Source of the DNA: Rotaria macrura
Lineage: Eukaryota; Rotifera; Eurotatoria; Philodinida; Philodinidae
Reading direction: 5' to 3'
NCBI GenBank assembly: GCA_900239685.1
Contig: OENT01000257.1
Location: forward strand, 1 to 64,000
DNA length: 64,000 bases
Position numbers and translations under genes: made by a program. Position 1 is the stretch's first letter. The number at the start of each line of letters is the position of its first letter. This document shows positions 41,377 to 54,700 of this stretch, one piece after another. The notes below the pieces were generated by a model. That model saw only the letters and a list, made by a program, of their open reading frames with translations, ran no database searches and was not told the DNA's origin.

Positions 41377-43845
41377 TTATGTTTCCGAGTTATCTTTTTT
41401 TTTTCGTCGATGATGTTTTTGTATTTACATATTTGACTCATCCTGACGGATATGTGTTTTTTTCTCTCTCTCTCTCTCTATATATATATATACATATATA
41501 TATATATACTCATACATGTCATGTCTTCTTTTTCTGTTTTTCACCATACTACTAAAACATTGTAGCAGAATTCTAGGTATTTCCAATCGTTGAGTTATAG
41601 AATCGCCTCGAATTAATGCCGAATGCATATCATAAATAAACACGAAAAAAAAATTGACAAAAAACAAATAATAATTTCTAGATAATTATATTCATCGTAA
41701 ACGTAATACAATATTTTGATTGTTTAGTTTAAATATCTGTCATTGACATAGAAATTCTTACAACTCTCAATGGGAAGTATATCAGTTGTCAAGTTTTATA
41801 TTTCAGAATATGATTGTAAGCTACGAGAAGTAGTTCAAGATCACTTAGGACATTATACGTGAAAACGAACTAGAAATATAAGCAATGTAATAACATTAGA
41901 TTTCAGACCAAAGCCTTGACGACATAGATTCAGAACTCAAGAGTAACACTTGTGCTTAACCTTGAGCAAACCGATGTAAATAATTGATTTGGGAATTTCT
42001 TAATAAACTACTTCCATAAATAGTACTTTTATCTAGAGGGATCTTTTCAAAAGACATATTAGAAGCCCCAAGGGCTACTACTGCATACGGACAATATAAA
42101 TTTGTTGAAGTTACCATCATGAGAATTGTTAAATTAGTTTTGATTCGAAGTTGTCTATCTTTGGAAAATGCTTCGTCAAACGTTCAACCTTCATAATTAA
42201 AAAAGAACTCTGTTGAAATCACATGAATTTTTCGTCGAAGTTCAAGGTTGTAGTTCTTAGGGAAGTGTATAATGAGCATTAATGTCTAGAAGTAGGTTGT
42301 TGAGCATAATCTTAGATTCGTCCATGTTTACTTTTTCTAGTCATAATAACATGATATAGTACGTATGTTTGAGTCTTATCTTCGGAAACAAACATCGAGT
42401 GTCATTATCAGAAACTTTCTAACCATAAGAAATGAAAGTTTTCAAAGTTTCGATAATATAAGTTGAGCTTTATAGTTGGATTGATAGAGGAGTATTCTTG
42501 TAAGCGCTTTGCGTATTTCAGACACCTAGTGAAATTCAATTCAAATTTTCGGAAACCTAGGCAATTTTGATATGGACTACGATACTATCGAAACATTATT
42601 TAACGGGAATGTCAAATTGATAGTTACATAGAAACTTCTGTATTTCTAATAGGATAAGGATACATGTGTTATATATTTCATCTATATTGAATTTAAAATC
42701 AAAGGAGAAGCAATTGCTTTCTTGATGATTTCTATCGCTCGAAATTAGTTTGTCAATGTTCATCGTAAACCAATAGGACTCATCGGAAATACTTAGAAAT
42801 AAATGGATATCAAAACGATCATTAGAAATCAATAGAAACTAGAACTCTCTTTTTTCTTTATTGTACTAGTGAAGTTGTTCTATAATGAAAAATAATTTAT
42901 ATTGATTTTTCATAGTTTACGATAATTTTCAACCATTTTCATTCACTATTCGTATCCTTCAAATTTTGAAGTGATTCCCGTCGGTTTGAACGATCTGTGA
43001 ATTTTTATTTGTCTTTTTACATATTACTCCTGTCATTTGTAAATGAAATGACTGTATAGAATTGGATGAAAACTAATAAAAATAAACAGACGTAAGAATC
43101 ATTATTTGCTTGTTATTGAATTCATGTTAATAAAGTTCTTAGTATCAGATCATTATAGTTCTTGTTAAATATTAATATCAACGAAGAAAATAAGAGTCTT
43201 TTCTTTCTACGAAATAAAAATTCATGATGATCTATAGAAGTGGTTGTCAATTGAGGTTGTCATCAATACCGAAGAAACATCGACGATTTAATTATAAAAA
43301 GCTGTCGTTATATTTTACTTCTTTTCTTTTCTATTTCTCTCTTTTGATCAACGAGTTGTGGTTTATTATCGGATAATATAGCATGTATATATATATTTTT
43401 TTCTTCTAGTTGTTCCTTACTTTCAACAGATTCTATTATCGGCCGCAATCGCTATGCCTTGCATGCTCATCTGAACACGCTCGTATGATGTTTGAAAAAG
43501 AAACACAAACGACAAAAGCGAGAAAGACCGTTCAATGCCAAATACTACTGCTTTACAATTTTCTTTCCTTTTTTTTTCACTACATATAGTTTTGTTCCCG
43601 AACGTCAGTAAACTTGCTCGTTGTTGACAACAAAAGAAAGACAGAGACAGAGGCTAACAACAGCGAAACATCTTCTAATCTTTTATAAGATGTGACATGA
43701 GCTTGCGGCCTTGTTCCTATTATCATCATAACGATCGTATTTTGCTTATTCTTCTGTGTTCTTTTTTTTTTCTTCTCATTCATTATTTTGTTGTCGTGTC
43801 GGTAAATTCGAAACCGATAGAGATGATACTAATGTTTTCTATCTC
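41377..43845. other. intergenic, with a (CT)n/(TA)n tract at 41463-41510
   Basis: Two plus-strand genes flank it. AATAAA at 41635-41640 could end the Ig/EGF transcript. A CT run followed by a TA run lies at 41463-41510. Short frames, such as 78 codons on the minus strand at 42596-42832, have no domain or splice context. 43440-43845 should include the 5' UTR, and possibly an unseen first exon, of the TMEM196-like gene. Confidence 0.45.
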
Positions 43846-44545
43846 ATGTACATATTCATTGGATTGACTTATGCTATATCTTCAATACATATTATACTCG
43901 CTTTAATGAGTATTATTGTTGGCATTATTTCACGAAGTCGAGAACCTATCTGGATGGCACATAGTATATCACCATTGTGGAGTGGTGTCTTTGTAAGATT
44001 TGTTTTTTTTTCTGTTTATTGCAATTAATTTTTTCTCTTTTGCTTGTTTCAGTTCGCACTTTGTGGTGCTACTGGGATTACATGTGCACGTCGGAAAGGT
44101 CTCTATGTGGTAAATTAATAATGAATTGTCGATGTTGTATTATTCCTTGTTATTAATTTAATTTAATTTTTAGATATTATGCTATGTAGCAACAAGTATT
44201 GTTACACTCATAGTAGATTGTGTTAACATACAATTGCTACGTTTGGGTCTTGTCAATATAATGACTGATGGACAAGCTTACTTAAAAGAACAAAAAGATT
44301 TACTTGTATTTGTTGCATTAATTGTATCATTAATTGAATGTCTTGTGTGCTTGTTAAGTATATTTGTTGGCGTACGATTATCATTTGATGCAGCTAAAAA
44401 GAAATTTCGTAAACAAGAAAGAGTTTTTTTTGTGCAAATCCTATCGGAGAAAGATATCCTTGTTATATCAAAACCATCATTATCATCAAAACAATCTGTT
44501 TCAGCTCATGAATCTGTTCAATCATTCGATCGATCATCGACATGA
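43846..44545 (+). CDS. TMEM196-like four-helix membrane protein
   Basis: Exons 43846-43992, 44053-44109 and 44174-44545 give 576 nt, 191 aa from the ATG at 43846. Four membrane segments: MYIFIGLTYAISSIHIILAL..IVGII; LWSGVFFALCGATGITCARR; VILCYVATSIVTLIVDCVNI; and LLVFVALIVSLIECLVCLLS..VGVRL. The second helix region SPLWSGVFFALCGATGITCA closely resembles the SPVWSGVCFLLCGICGILCA segment of vertebrate TMEM196. The C-terminal tail of about 55 residues is cytoplasmic and Ser-rich. The function of this family is poorly known. The frame is open upstream of the ATG (GKFETDRDDTNVFYL), so the true start may be in an earlier exon. Confidence 0.65.
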
Positions 44546-45597
44546 CAGCATAGTTTTTTCCTCTTCCTCTTTTTGTTGTATTCAAAATAGAGCAAAAACT
44601 CTCCTTCTCTCACAATATATATATTACGCTTAAATTTTAAAAAGATTTATTCCTAAAATATTTGTTTTTTCATCGTTGTTGGTTTTGTTGTTGTTGTTGT
44701 ACGCACGTAAAAAATAGACGAAAATCAGTCGTTCAACTATGAACATATTAAAAAAAAACTTAATTTTTTTTTTAAATTAAATATTTATATAAAATAAAAT
44801 TTCACTTGAATTTTATCATTGATTTCATCTATGACGTGCATAGATGTATGCCTACATATATATATATATACATACGGTCTAGATAAGTATGTCTTACGAT
44901 TAAATAGAAATCAATCTAAGGATCTTCAGATAATTCGAATTGTGAACTGATAGATTAAAAAAAAATACTCTTGGATTATATGTCTATTTTCATCAAATTA
45001 TGCTTTTTGTTTAATTGATGAATCTATTCATCAGATTAAAGCACAAAGGAATCGCATTAAAAACGTTTTGTCTTCATAAAAGTCATGAAAAACGACATAG
45101 ATTTAATTGATTCAAGAATGTCAAGAACATTATGACTTTTTCAAAGCGTATTTCAATAAACCACGGAGACATACAACATTGCTTAAGCTGGATTCAGCAA
45201 CATGCCAATAAACAACAACAATAGTTTATTTATTCAAGATATTTCATTCAAAAGTGAAAGATTTTTTGAGACAACAATTTCATATATTGTCTTGATTGAT
45301 GAACTGATTTGACAGAATATCGCAGGATATTGAAATGAATTGATAAATCTTTAATTTTCTATTTTACTTAATATTTCTAGGATTATAAATATATAATTTT
45401 ACACATATTCACAATATATATACAATTTTCCTCGTTTATTGTGAGTAATTAAAATGAACAGGATGTCTTTTCTCTAACAAAATGAACTATCCGTTGTCTT
45501 TGATCTTGATTGTATTTCAGTACGCGATAGACTTGTATTCCAAAACAAACACATGTATTTTTATACATTATTTTTTGACTGTTGTATTGGAATAATC
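44546..45597. other. intergenic between convergent genes
   Basis: 3' flanks of the plus-strand TMEM196-like gene and the minus-strand TFIIE-beta gene, with a TTG run near 44680-44700 and a short TA run near 44858-44870. No gene seen. Confidence 0.5.
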
Positions 45598-47719
45598 CTA
45601 GAAATAAACGCGAATGATCGATTGAATTTCTTGTTTTTCATTTTGAAATAAATGATTATTTACTTCGAGTTGATGAGCAACATGTTGATTAAATTTCATT
45701 GTATCATGACGTCGACCTCCTCGTTTCTGTTTCGTTGTTTGCTGAAATAATTAACATCATAGATAATTGAACAGATAAGAAACAAAAAATGAAAATGTAC
45801 GTTGCAAAGAAAAAAAACTTACAGTTTGTCGTGGTGCATTCGTTGCTAAACTCTGGTGTCCATGAGTATCCAGAAACTCACAAATATTCTTATCATTCAA
45901 ACCGGCCACTGATGTTTTTCTCCATGATGCAATAAATTCTAAATAGTTTAAAAACAAAACCGACAAATAAAACACGTATTCAAGATATATCTATATATTG
46001 ATGTCAATTTTAATTTAACCTGGATCAACACGTAAATTATAGGCACGATCGTTATAGAATAAAATTTCTTTTTTACCACTTAATATTTTCACAGCATCAC
46101 CACTTTTGATTAAATTCTATGTGAAACAAAAATCAAAGTATTAACATGTGAAAAATATTTCTTTTTGAATATAAGCATACTTCAATGAAAGAATCAGCTT
46201 TTAATTTCGGAATTGTATTTCGTACATCTTCGACAGTAACGCCACCTGCACATTTTTCGTGTCGTGCTTTCAAAAGATTGAGAAGATGTTGTTTTTTTCC
46301 AGTTTTTAAATCAAGTGGCGGCTTATACAAAAACGTATAATTATCATCGACTTTTTTAACATCAATACTTTCATTTGATAAAAGTCCCTAAATTAAAAAT
46401 CATATATTCATGTAGAATCAGATGCATTTAGATTTCAATTTGAATTACTTCAGAAGCAAGCCAATGTTTATCTGATGGATCAATCGTTAAATTAGCTTCT
46501 TCAATGATTTCATCTAATGTTATTGCATCAGTTTGTCCATTGAGAAAACGATCCTAAGCAAAATATGGATTATTCATCGAATGTTCAATATCTTGACATA
46601 TGGAACAAAAAATAAAAGAACAATTCTTCTATTGACTCGATCAATAGAGTCATATGTTTCTCATACGTTCAATATTAACAACTCTCGACTTCAATTATTT
46701 TTCTTTTTGCATATAATCGTTTTGTTTTTCTTCATTACGAATTCTTTCATACAGATATGATCTATGTAGAAACTTTGTTTTTTGAAATGTGACAAAAAAG
46801 AAATGGTCGTCTCACAGAATTCTACAAACAATCAAATTGTATTTAAAAAACAACTTTTGAAGATTGCAATTTTAACTGCTAGTCAAAAGAAACAACTCTG
46901 TTGAATTAAATTATCTGCAATGATCGTGTGTAATGTTTGTTGTCACAGATGTATTCTCGCCAGATAAGAAACTTTGACTCGAGCATGATTTTACATAATA
47001 AAATAGATATTCTTAATCAAGTCAAAGCTATTTTTACGTGTATATTTGAACAAAACAAAATATGTAAATTCATTTCGAAGAGTTACTTGAAGAAGAAAAA
47101 AAAACTATGACAGAAGTAAAATATTTAATCAGGTGTAGCTATTTGTAATTACTTCGGAAATTATTATCTTTCAACAAATAATCCGATAAAATTTTCTTCA
47201 TCAACAAAATAATCTAAAGTACTGTCTCATTAGAATGTTATTGTAGACAAAGAAAACAAGCGGATTAGTTTCAATTGAATGAATAATATTCTCGAACTTT
47301 GACTACGACAAAACGTCATTGAGTTCGTTCATCAATCACTGATTGATTGCAATGGTTAATAATAAGAGTGTCGTTAGAGTACATCGAAGTAGTTACCTGT
47401 AATTTTTCGATAATTTTAGTACGTAACAAAAGTCTTGATTTTGATGAATTACTTGATGGAAAAGGATCAATGGTGAAATCTAAGAAGAAGAGAAAAAAAA
47501 GTGAAAACTATTCACAGTTCACATCGTTGCAAAAACAAATAGATAAACACCTGCAGATGTTTTCGATCGACCGAATGATGATTTCGATCGATTTGTTTTT
47601 TGAGATGATGATTTCTCAACTTTTTGACGTTTTTCACTTGGTACGAAAGTTGGTGCGTCAGTTTTCCGTTTCTTAAAATCTGCAAGATCTTTTGCTAAGG
47701 CTGCCGGTATTGATGTCAT
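45598..47719 (-). CDS. GTF2E2: general transcription factor TFIIE subunit beta
   Basis: Small subunit of TFIIE, which with TFIIE-alpha recruits and stimulates TFIIH in the RNA polymerase II pre-initiation complex in the nucleus. About seven exons from 47551-47719 to the stop at 45598-45600, roughly 306 aa against 291 in human. Residues 1-57 are a Lys/Ser-rich basic tail (KRQKVEKSSSQK). Next comes the first winged helix (LLLRTKIIEKLQDRFLNG, ITLDEIIEEANLTID, KHWLASEGLLSN), then the second (KKQHLLNLLKARHEKCAGGV, EDVRNTIPKLK, KKEILFYNDRAYNLRVDPEF, WRKTSVAG) and a basic C-terminus (QKRGGRRHD). The second intron is about 840 bp. A GTTTTAG acceptor lies 18 bp before the ATG. The order of motifs matches the human protein throughout. 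Confidence 0.93.
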
Positions 47720-48420
47720 ATTATCAAAGTCAAAAATCTAAAACTCAATATATATTTCACAGATCAATTTCTTTTAATATTTAATCAGTTAAATAAAAGA
47801 ACAAAACAAAAAATAGATGAACTTTAATATACATTTAAAAAGAAGCAACAACACAAAAACAAAAACAAAAAGTGATACCTTCAAAATTTGATTAGATACG
47901 TGTTACTTCTCTTCTTATCAACATACGCAAACGCGAAAGAAAACAACAAATTTCAAATACGGCCAGCCGAAAGATGCTAATTTCCCTTTTTCTTCCCTTT
48001 TAAATAGTATAGATGAGATGATGAGGAATACAAGAGTAAGGAATAGCTTGATTTTTATTCTTTTGTTAATATTTTCTCCCAAAGCATCCATGAAACTGCA
48101 GCAGCACAGCAGCCATAATGTGAAATAGAATAGATGAAGATATCACCGGCTAGTTTTGATGTTGTTACATTTGTGTTTTTGTTTTGGCTTGTGTTTTGGA
48201 TTTTTTTCAAATCACCGGACGGGGATGACAATAATAAAAACAACAAGAACAATAACAACAACAAAAGCGCGAGTTAATGCTAAAGAAAAAGCTGTACGAT
48301 TGAGTGTACCAGACACTCAAGAAATATTATATACATGAGAAAAATGTCTTCAAGTTTAGTTATGGTTTCTTTTTTTTTCTTGTTTCTTATTCGGTGTTTC
48401 ATAACATATCTAATAAATCA
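47720..48420. other. intergenic between Smaug and TFIIE-beta (both minus)
   Basis: About 700 bp without a supported gene. Short frames on both strands between 48055 and 48338 are low-complexity. It contains the Smaug 3' flank and the TFIIE-beta promoter region. Confidence 0.5.
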
Positions 48421-51400
48421 CTAGTCAGTATCTGTTGAACTATTCGACGATGTTTTTATATTTTGAATATCCGAAAAATCTTCTTGACCATTAATTGAGA
48501 CACTCTTAACTAAAGAAGACAAAGTTTGCAAATAGATTTATTTCTATTTTGAAATTGAAAATTTATATTACTATCACTCATGGCACTTTCAGTAAGTTGA
48601 CGGCAAAATTTTTCGAATTCACTTGAATCATGTTGTTGATGATAATTATGTTCAACATTATGAATATGATTATCACTCGGTGATAATGATATTTTTATTG
48701 AATGGTTACTATCATTTCCTTGAATTAAAAAAAAAGAAGAACATAATGAATCAAGAGAACGAATGCGAACAATGATGTTCATTAGGTTTGATTTTTTTAC
48801 CGTAGAAACTACTTGATTTTGTGTCTGAATAAGGTTTTTGAATTGATGATTCATTATTTAATTTTGAATCAAATAAATTATTTGAATTTATCGATGTTGA
48901 CTGTGCACGTACCGAATATTGTTGTGATGAATAGGGTGTTAATGTCGTGCCATAGGTTGTTTGTTGAGGAGATATTTTCGAATGTGTATGTGATTGAATA
49001 TTTCCTGGTGGCATTGAATTGTAGTAACGAATTTTACTTGGATCACTATATGTTTTACATAATTTCGTTTTATCACCTGAATTTGTTTCACCATATGGAT
49101 CAATACTTTTTTTTCTTGTTAATAATTGATGTTGATTGGTAGCTAGATATGCGCCATTATTGTTTGATGTTGTCGATGTAAGATAATTGAATGACGGTCG
49201 AAAATTGTCAGAACCATTGCCACTACGTTCACTTAGAAAAGGTGTTGTTTGATGATTGGTTAATTGTTCTTGTAATGATGGAGTTGATGTTATTGATAAA
49301 TGACTTGATAACGCGTTCACATCTCCATAATAATCATCATTCATTGTATAAATTAATGTCGGTGATTTTGTTGGACGTCTAGTATTTGAATCCGTCAAAT
49401 TGTTATTGTTCGTATTTCCATTTGGATTTCCTAATTCCGAATTATGTTGCCTTTGTAATGGCATTGGATTAGAATGATGTGATGATAAATATGAAAGTGT
49501 ACTTTTGAAATTTCGAATAGTTGGTCGTGTTATCTGTGCTGTATTTATAGTGCCCATACTTGTTTGTGGCTTCAATTGTACACGACGATTTAATGATGAT
49601 GATGATTGCATCGATTTGAAATCAATTTTACCAGATGTTTGTAATTTATTGCATAAAGGACCACGCCAATGTAATAATGTATGACGTTGATCAGCTGAAA
49701 AAGCTTCATGTTTATAACAACGATCGAATAAACCAACTAAATTATTGCACATTTCAGATAGAATACTTGTTGATGAGTTACTGCACGTTAATTGTTGATA
49801 CACTACGAGAAAATAAGGTAAAATAAATTATTATTGATATACATAGATGTATAAAAGATACTCGAACAATTTTTCACATTTCTTTAAATATGCCACACTA
49901 GTATTGAGTGTCTTGAAAAGAAAATGTTTATTTCAATATAAAGAGTATAGAATTGACTGATGACTATTATCAAGATCCAGATGAATGTGACACTGAAAAA
50001 AGTTTTTATTGAATCAGTAAGACCTCGATTTAAATTAGCCATGACAAAAAATTTATTGATAAGTTATAAATAAAACGGTTGCAATTTTGAAATAGCGACT
50101 GGTTTCGATCGTGTTTAGACTCGATTCTAGTAGTGATAAAATGCTTCTATATGACTAGAAATGAGACTCATGAAAAACAATGATGAATGTAATGTTCACA
50201 AGAATTTTTAGTTCATCTCTTATAATATTTCAAGAATGAGAAAAACTATCGAATTTCACTCGATGAATAAATCAACGTTCTCCTTTCGTTTCATATAATT
50301 TTTATCCTATTTCTAGAATTGATCACTTGTATGTTTACCTTTTTCAAGTACTTGCATGATTAATTTCGGTAAATCTTCATCACTATTATCATCATCATTG
50401 ACTGTTTCAGTTTGTTTAACACGTATGGGTGTTAACATTAATTCGTTTAAATGTTGTAAAACTGCTTTTATATCAGTTTGTCCATTATCAATGTCAATGA
50501 GACATTTTTGTAATAGTGCTTCTCTCTCTTTTAATTTTTTAATATTTAATAAAATTTTTGTGCATGCACCATCTGTTATTTTTCCTTCTTTCAATTGTTC
50601 ATATGTTAAATTCATCATCTGATCATATGTCATTTGCGAAAAGAAAAATGCATATTTATGTAAGCGAAGAGTTTTCAACCATTTCGGTACATCTAAAACA
50701 ATGGCGATAAAAATGTAAAATATATCAATATCGACCTATATATTTACCACGCATGCCACTATTTGGTTGTAGAAATTTATTAGTTATGGAACCTGAATGT
50801 GCATCAACACATAAATATGGTGAAACGATCTCATTATTATTTCTTGCACTATTTGGATATGGCCTTGTATTTCGACTACGTAATGAACGATATTGACCGA
50901 GACGATTACGATTATCTGCTGCATTAGCATCTAAATAACAACTTTCAAGTGTATTTGACACTATTTGTGTTGAATTGTGCATGGAACATTGTAATCTTTC
51001 TGAATCTTCGTCGTCTTCGTCGCTTTTTACTAGTGTAGGTTTAATTAGTTTTTGTTGTTGTTGATAATTTGAATTTTGAAGACGAAGTTCTGAATAATAT
51101 GATTGAATCGATTGTGCCGGTGCACTTAATACTGCTGCTAACGGTACTAATGGTGAATAATTAGATTTATTTTGCTCCGGTGTTGGTGATGATGCTGATT
51201 TACCAACAAATGCATGATTATGTTGATTGTCTTGTCCATTCAATAATGTTAAATTATCTGAATTTGAACGACCAATTATTGTATGTTGTGAATCATGTGT
51301 TGATAAAATATTTTGTACTGAATTCGTTATAGTTGGTTCGGTTAGATCAACGCCACTATCATTGGCTATGTGACGCATTAATTGTTGACACAACGAAGAA

Positions 51401-52493
51401 TTGTGAGAACCCTCGGACGCAAAATTCATTAGTTGTGGAGGTGGTGGCGGTGTTTGTTGATGAAGACGAATCGATGGATAACGTTGTAATGGCTGATGAT
51501 GTCTTTGTGATGAAGGAGATAAGGATAATGACTGCTTTATATTTACAAACAAAAAGATAACAAAGTCAATATTACTGTTTTATTCACTCGAATAAATATT
51601 ATGAACCAGATTTTTCTTAGATAAAAATTAAATTTATACACATATTTGAATAGTTTTTATTCGATTAACATAAATTCATCAAGAAAATATCATAGAACTA
51701 TTTACATTCGTAATTTTACTTTTGAAATTGAATGAAACAAAGATAAAAGGAAGTAGAACAATGACTTTGGAAACGTCATGATCACTTGTACGATTTTCTC
51801 TTTTGCATTATTATTATTTTTTGTTCTTATTTTTAAAAAATCTCTAATTTTATTTTTATTTTTTTGAGAAGTATTTTTAATCTAGAGCATACCTCGTCTA
51901 GACTTCCTTTATTAATGATTGTTGTTGATGAAGCTAAAGCATTTAATTGTGGTATATCAACTAGAAATTTTTGTAAGCATGGATTTGTTTGAATAAAAAA
52001 TTTAATCTGTTGACAAGCATTAATTAATTGTTGTTCTGTATGTGAGAAATCTAATGGATTACTTAATTTGGAATCCAAATAGATGAATACATCATGATAA
52101 GATTCAAATAATTTTTCATTCGTTGTTGTCATTGAAACTAATGGTAAATAGAGTTGAAGTGTTGATATGATTTTATCTACTGGATCGGATAGAAGACAAG
52201 CAAGAATGGCTAATTAAGAAAAAGAAAAAGAAAGCATGACATTCATATTTTTTTTCCATGTTCTATTCTATACCTGGTGCATTTGCTTGATGAACTGTAT
52301 GATAAAACATATCATTATTTTCTTGTTGATTATTTGTTTGCGATAATAATTGTGAAAGAAAATATCGGTAGGATAATTGTAATTTTTTTGTTGTTTCAAC
52401 TGATGCATAAATTTGTTCAAATGATGTCCATTCATCGAATTGTTGTTGAAAACGATTATTTTGTTCGAGAAATTTTTCGGATAATGTTAACAT
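48421..52493 (-). CDS. SAMD4: Smaug translational repressor (SAMD4 family)
   Basis: RNA-binding repressor that recognises CNGG hairpins through its SAM domain and recruits deadenylation machinery (family knowledge). Exons 52274-52493, 51893-52209, 50748-51534, 50339-50692, 48801-49802, 48572-48718 and 48421-48509 sum to 2,916 nt, 971 aa. N-terminal conserved region: FDEWTSFEQ, ANAPAILACLLSDPVDKIIS. A disordered Ser/Gln/Asn linker follows. The SAM domain begins near residue 445 (DVPKWLKTLRLHKYAFFFSQ, EGKITDGACTKILLNIKKLK). The PHAT-like helical region follows (YQQLTCSNSSTS, NLVGLFDRCYKHEAFSADQR), then a long Ser/Asn-rich tail and FCRQLTESAMSD near the end, matching the SLTEHALGD-like end of vertebrate SAMD4. 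An upstream in-frame ATG at 52535 is an alternative start. Plus-strand frames over it are shadows. Confidence 0.94.
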
Positions 52494-54700
52494 AGTGATA
52501 TAATTATATAAGAATTTTCTCGTCTTTTCTTTCAATGAATATCATTCAGACAAAACACACACACACACACACACACAGAAAACAATAGATAATGTTATAT
52601 TTTAAGCAAAAATACCGTCATCTGAAATATGAGAAAATATAAAAGAAGAGAAAAAAAGAACCAAGAAAGAAGAAGAAGAAAAAAAATAACTACAGCTTTC
52701 TGATAATATAAAAATGCATGTGTAAATTGAATGATTTTATCATGATGTTTGAAGGTTGTTTCTGCTAGGAAATAGTGTCGTGATGTTTAAATGCTCATGT
52801 GACATGTCACTACCTTACTGTACTAAGAGTTGAGACACATTCTTCTTATATACTTCTGCTTTTTCTCGTCATCTTCTCTTTGAAGATCGACTTTCTTCTT
52901 TTTCTTCTTCTTTTTTTTCTCTCGCATTCTTATATAATAGAGTAATCAATCCAGGCGCTTCTGAGTTCACCATACCGGGAACAGCAAAAAAACAACAAAA
53001 AAGAAGCATAAAAAAACTACATAGAAGAAAGATGACTATACTGTTCTATGCAACGAATGTCATGACTCGTCTTTTCCTATTCTCTTCCTTTCTTTTTTTC
53101 TTTCTTTCCGATGTATTCTTTGTTAGACTGTAGTATGCTCACTATTAGAATGTCGTCTATATCAACGGCGCTTACTAGTTCGTGATTACTTACTATTTTC
53201 TGTTCTGCTTTCAGAGACATTATGAAAAAAAAGCACACGTTATTATTCCTAACGACTGGTTTCTTTTTCTCAGTTTTTTTCCAATGCGCAACATAAAAGT
53301 CGAACTAAAGAAAAGTTCATTTTACGAGCTTCTATCATAGAAGGCAACTACAAATTATTTCATGCTAAGCTTTTCAGTTGTTTTCCATTTTTCTCTTTTG
53401 ATGAACAAGTAATTAATCCTGTCATAGCTTTGATGAAAAACAAAATCAAATACAATACATTTACTTAATGAAAGTTTTTTTTTTTCTTTTACAATACTTC
53501 GTTTTAGTCTACTTAATTGACACACACCATTTACTTTTATCGTCATTCCTTTATCTAAAACGTTGATTTCTTTTCCAATTATTCTGACGACCTTAAACTT
53601 ATCATACTTAGTTGATTTTTTTCAAGTCCCTGGAATAGAGAAAAAAATATTGGAGAAAAAAAGAAAACCAAACGACAGACATAAGCTTTAGTTTTTGTTG
53701 ATTCATCCAAGGCAAATAAAAAACCATATTAGAAGCACGTAAGAAGAAAAAATCGACAAAGTCATGATATAAACAATAATTACATTTAATAAACTAGTTC
53801 GAGGGTCAGTTATTATATGCCTAAATAAGCTGAAAATACTTTAGATTGAAAATAAAATGAGTAAAAAGAATGCGGAAGAGGAAAAATATGTTACTTATGA
53901 TATAAACGATTGCATTTGTTTTTTATTTCCTATTTTGAAAATTGCGATTCGCAATTTGCGAATATATTGTCATCATAATTTATTCATCATTGGTGTATTT
54001 TTTTATCATATAAAAATAGAGTAATTATTGAAATTACAAAGTAAAGAAAAATATTATTCGCAAGAAAACTTAAAGATAATTTTTTATGTTATTTCACTTT
54101 TGATCTTTGTCATCAAAATCAAAAATATGTTTTAGAAATGATTGTACTAGATGTCAGTCAATGTCAACACTCAACGTGCCTAAAAAATACGTCTAATACT
54201 ATTTATAAAAGAAAAAAACTGATGATGCTGTTCTTAAAATTGTTTTCACTTATCATGAACACAAGTCATGCATGTAAAATAACTTTTGGCATAATGAAAT
54301 TATAGAAAAAAAGAATTTTCTACTAATAGAATCGTTCGAGAGGAAAAGAACCTATAAATTTTAGACAAAATGAAGACGCATAGAGTGGAGTAATACATCT
54401 ATGATTATCGACCAAAATTTGAAAGGATTTTGCAACAAAAATGGGGAATTGACGATTATCATTATGATTTTTCTAATGTTTTCTAATTTGAACCGTTTTT
54501 CAATGTATGAAAACAAAAAAACAAGTATGAGAGATAAGGCAAAGTAAATGTGAATTACTTTTTCATGCTTCTGTTTTCTACTCGAAGAAGAAGGTATCGT
54601 TCTGTTAAATATCATTCGAAACATGATTTATGTAAATCATTGTACGGAATTTCGTAGTTTTTAATCAACGTCAGTGCAAGCTCAAATGAACAATTAACAT
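52494..54700. other. gene-poor region 5' of Smaug, with an (AC)n run
   Basis: An AC dinucleotide run occupies 52555-52577, and poly-purine and poly-pyrimidine tracts occur at 52620-52690 and 52860-52925. No frame has a recognisable domain. The Smaug promoter is expected at the left end. Confidence 0.45.
52555..52577. repeat. (AC)n microsatellite
   Basis: About eleven AC dinucleotides, just upstream of the Smaug start codon. Confidence 0.9.

Noticed and set aside
42596..42832. 78-codon minus-strand frame
   Set aside because: No domain, no splice context and no neighbouring exon; within chance expectation for AT-rich DNA.
48813..49826. Plus-strand frames of 63-109 codons
   Set aside because: They lie antisense to the large Smaug exon, whose minus-strand frame has family similarity and matching splice phase.
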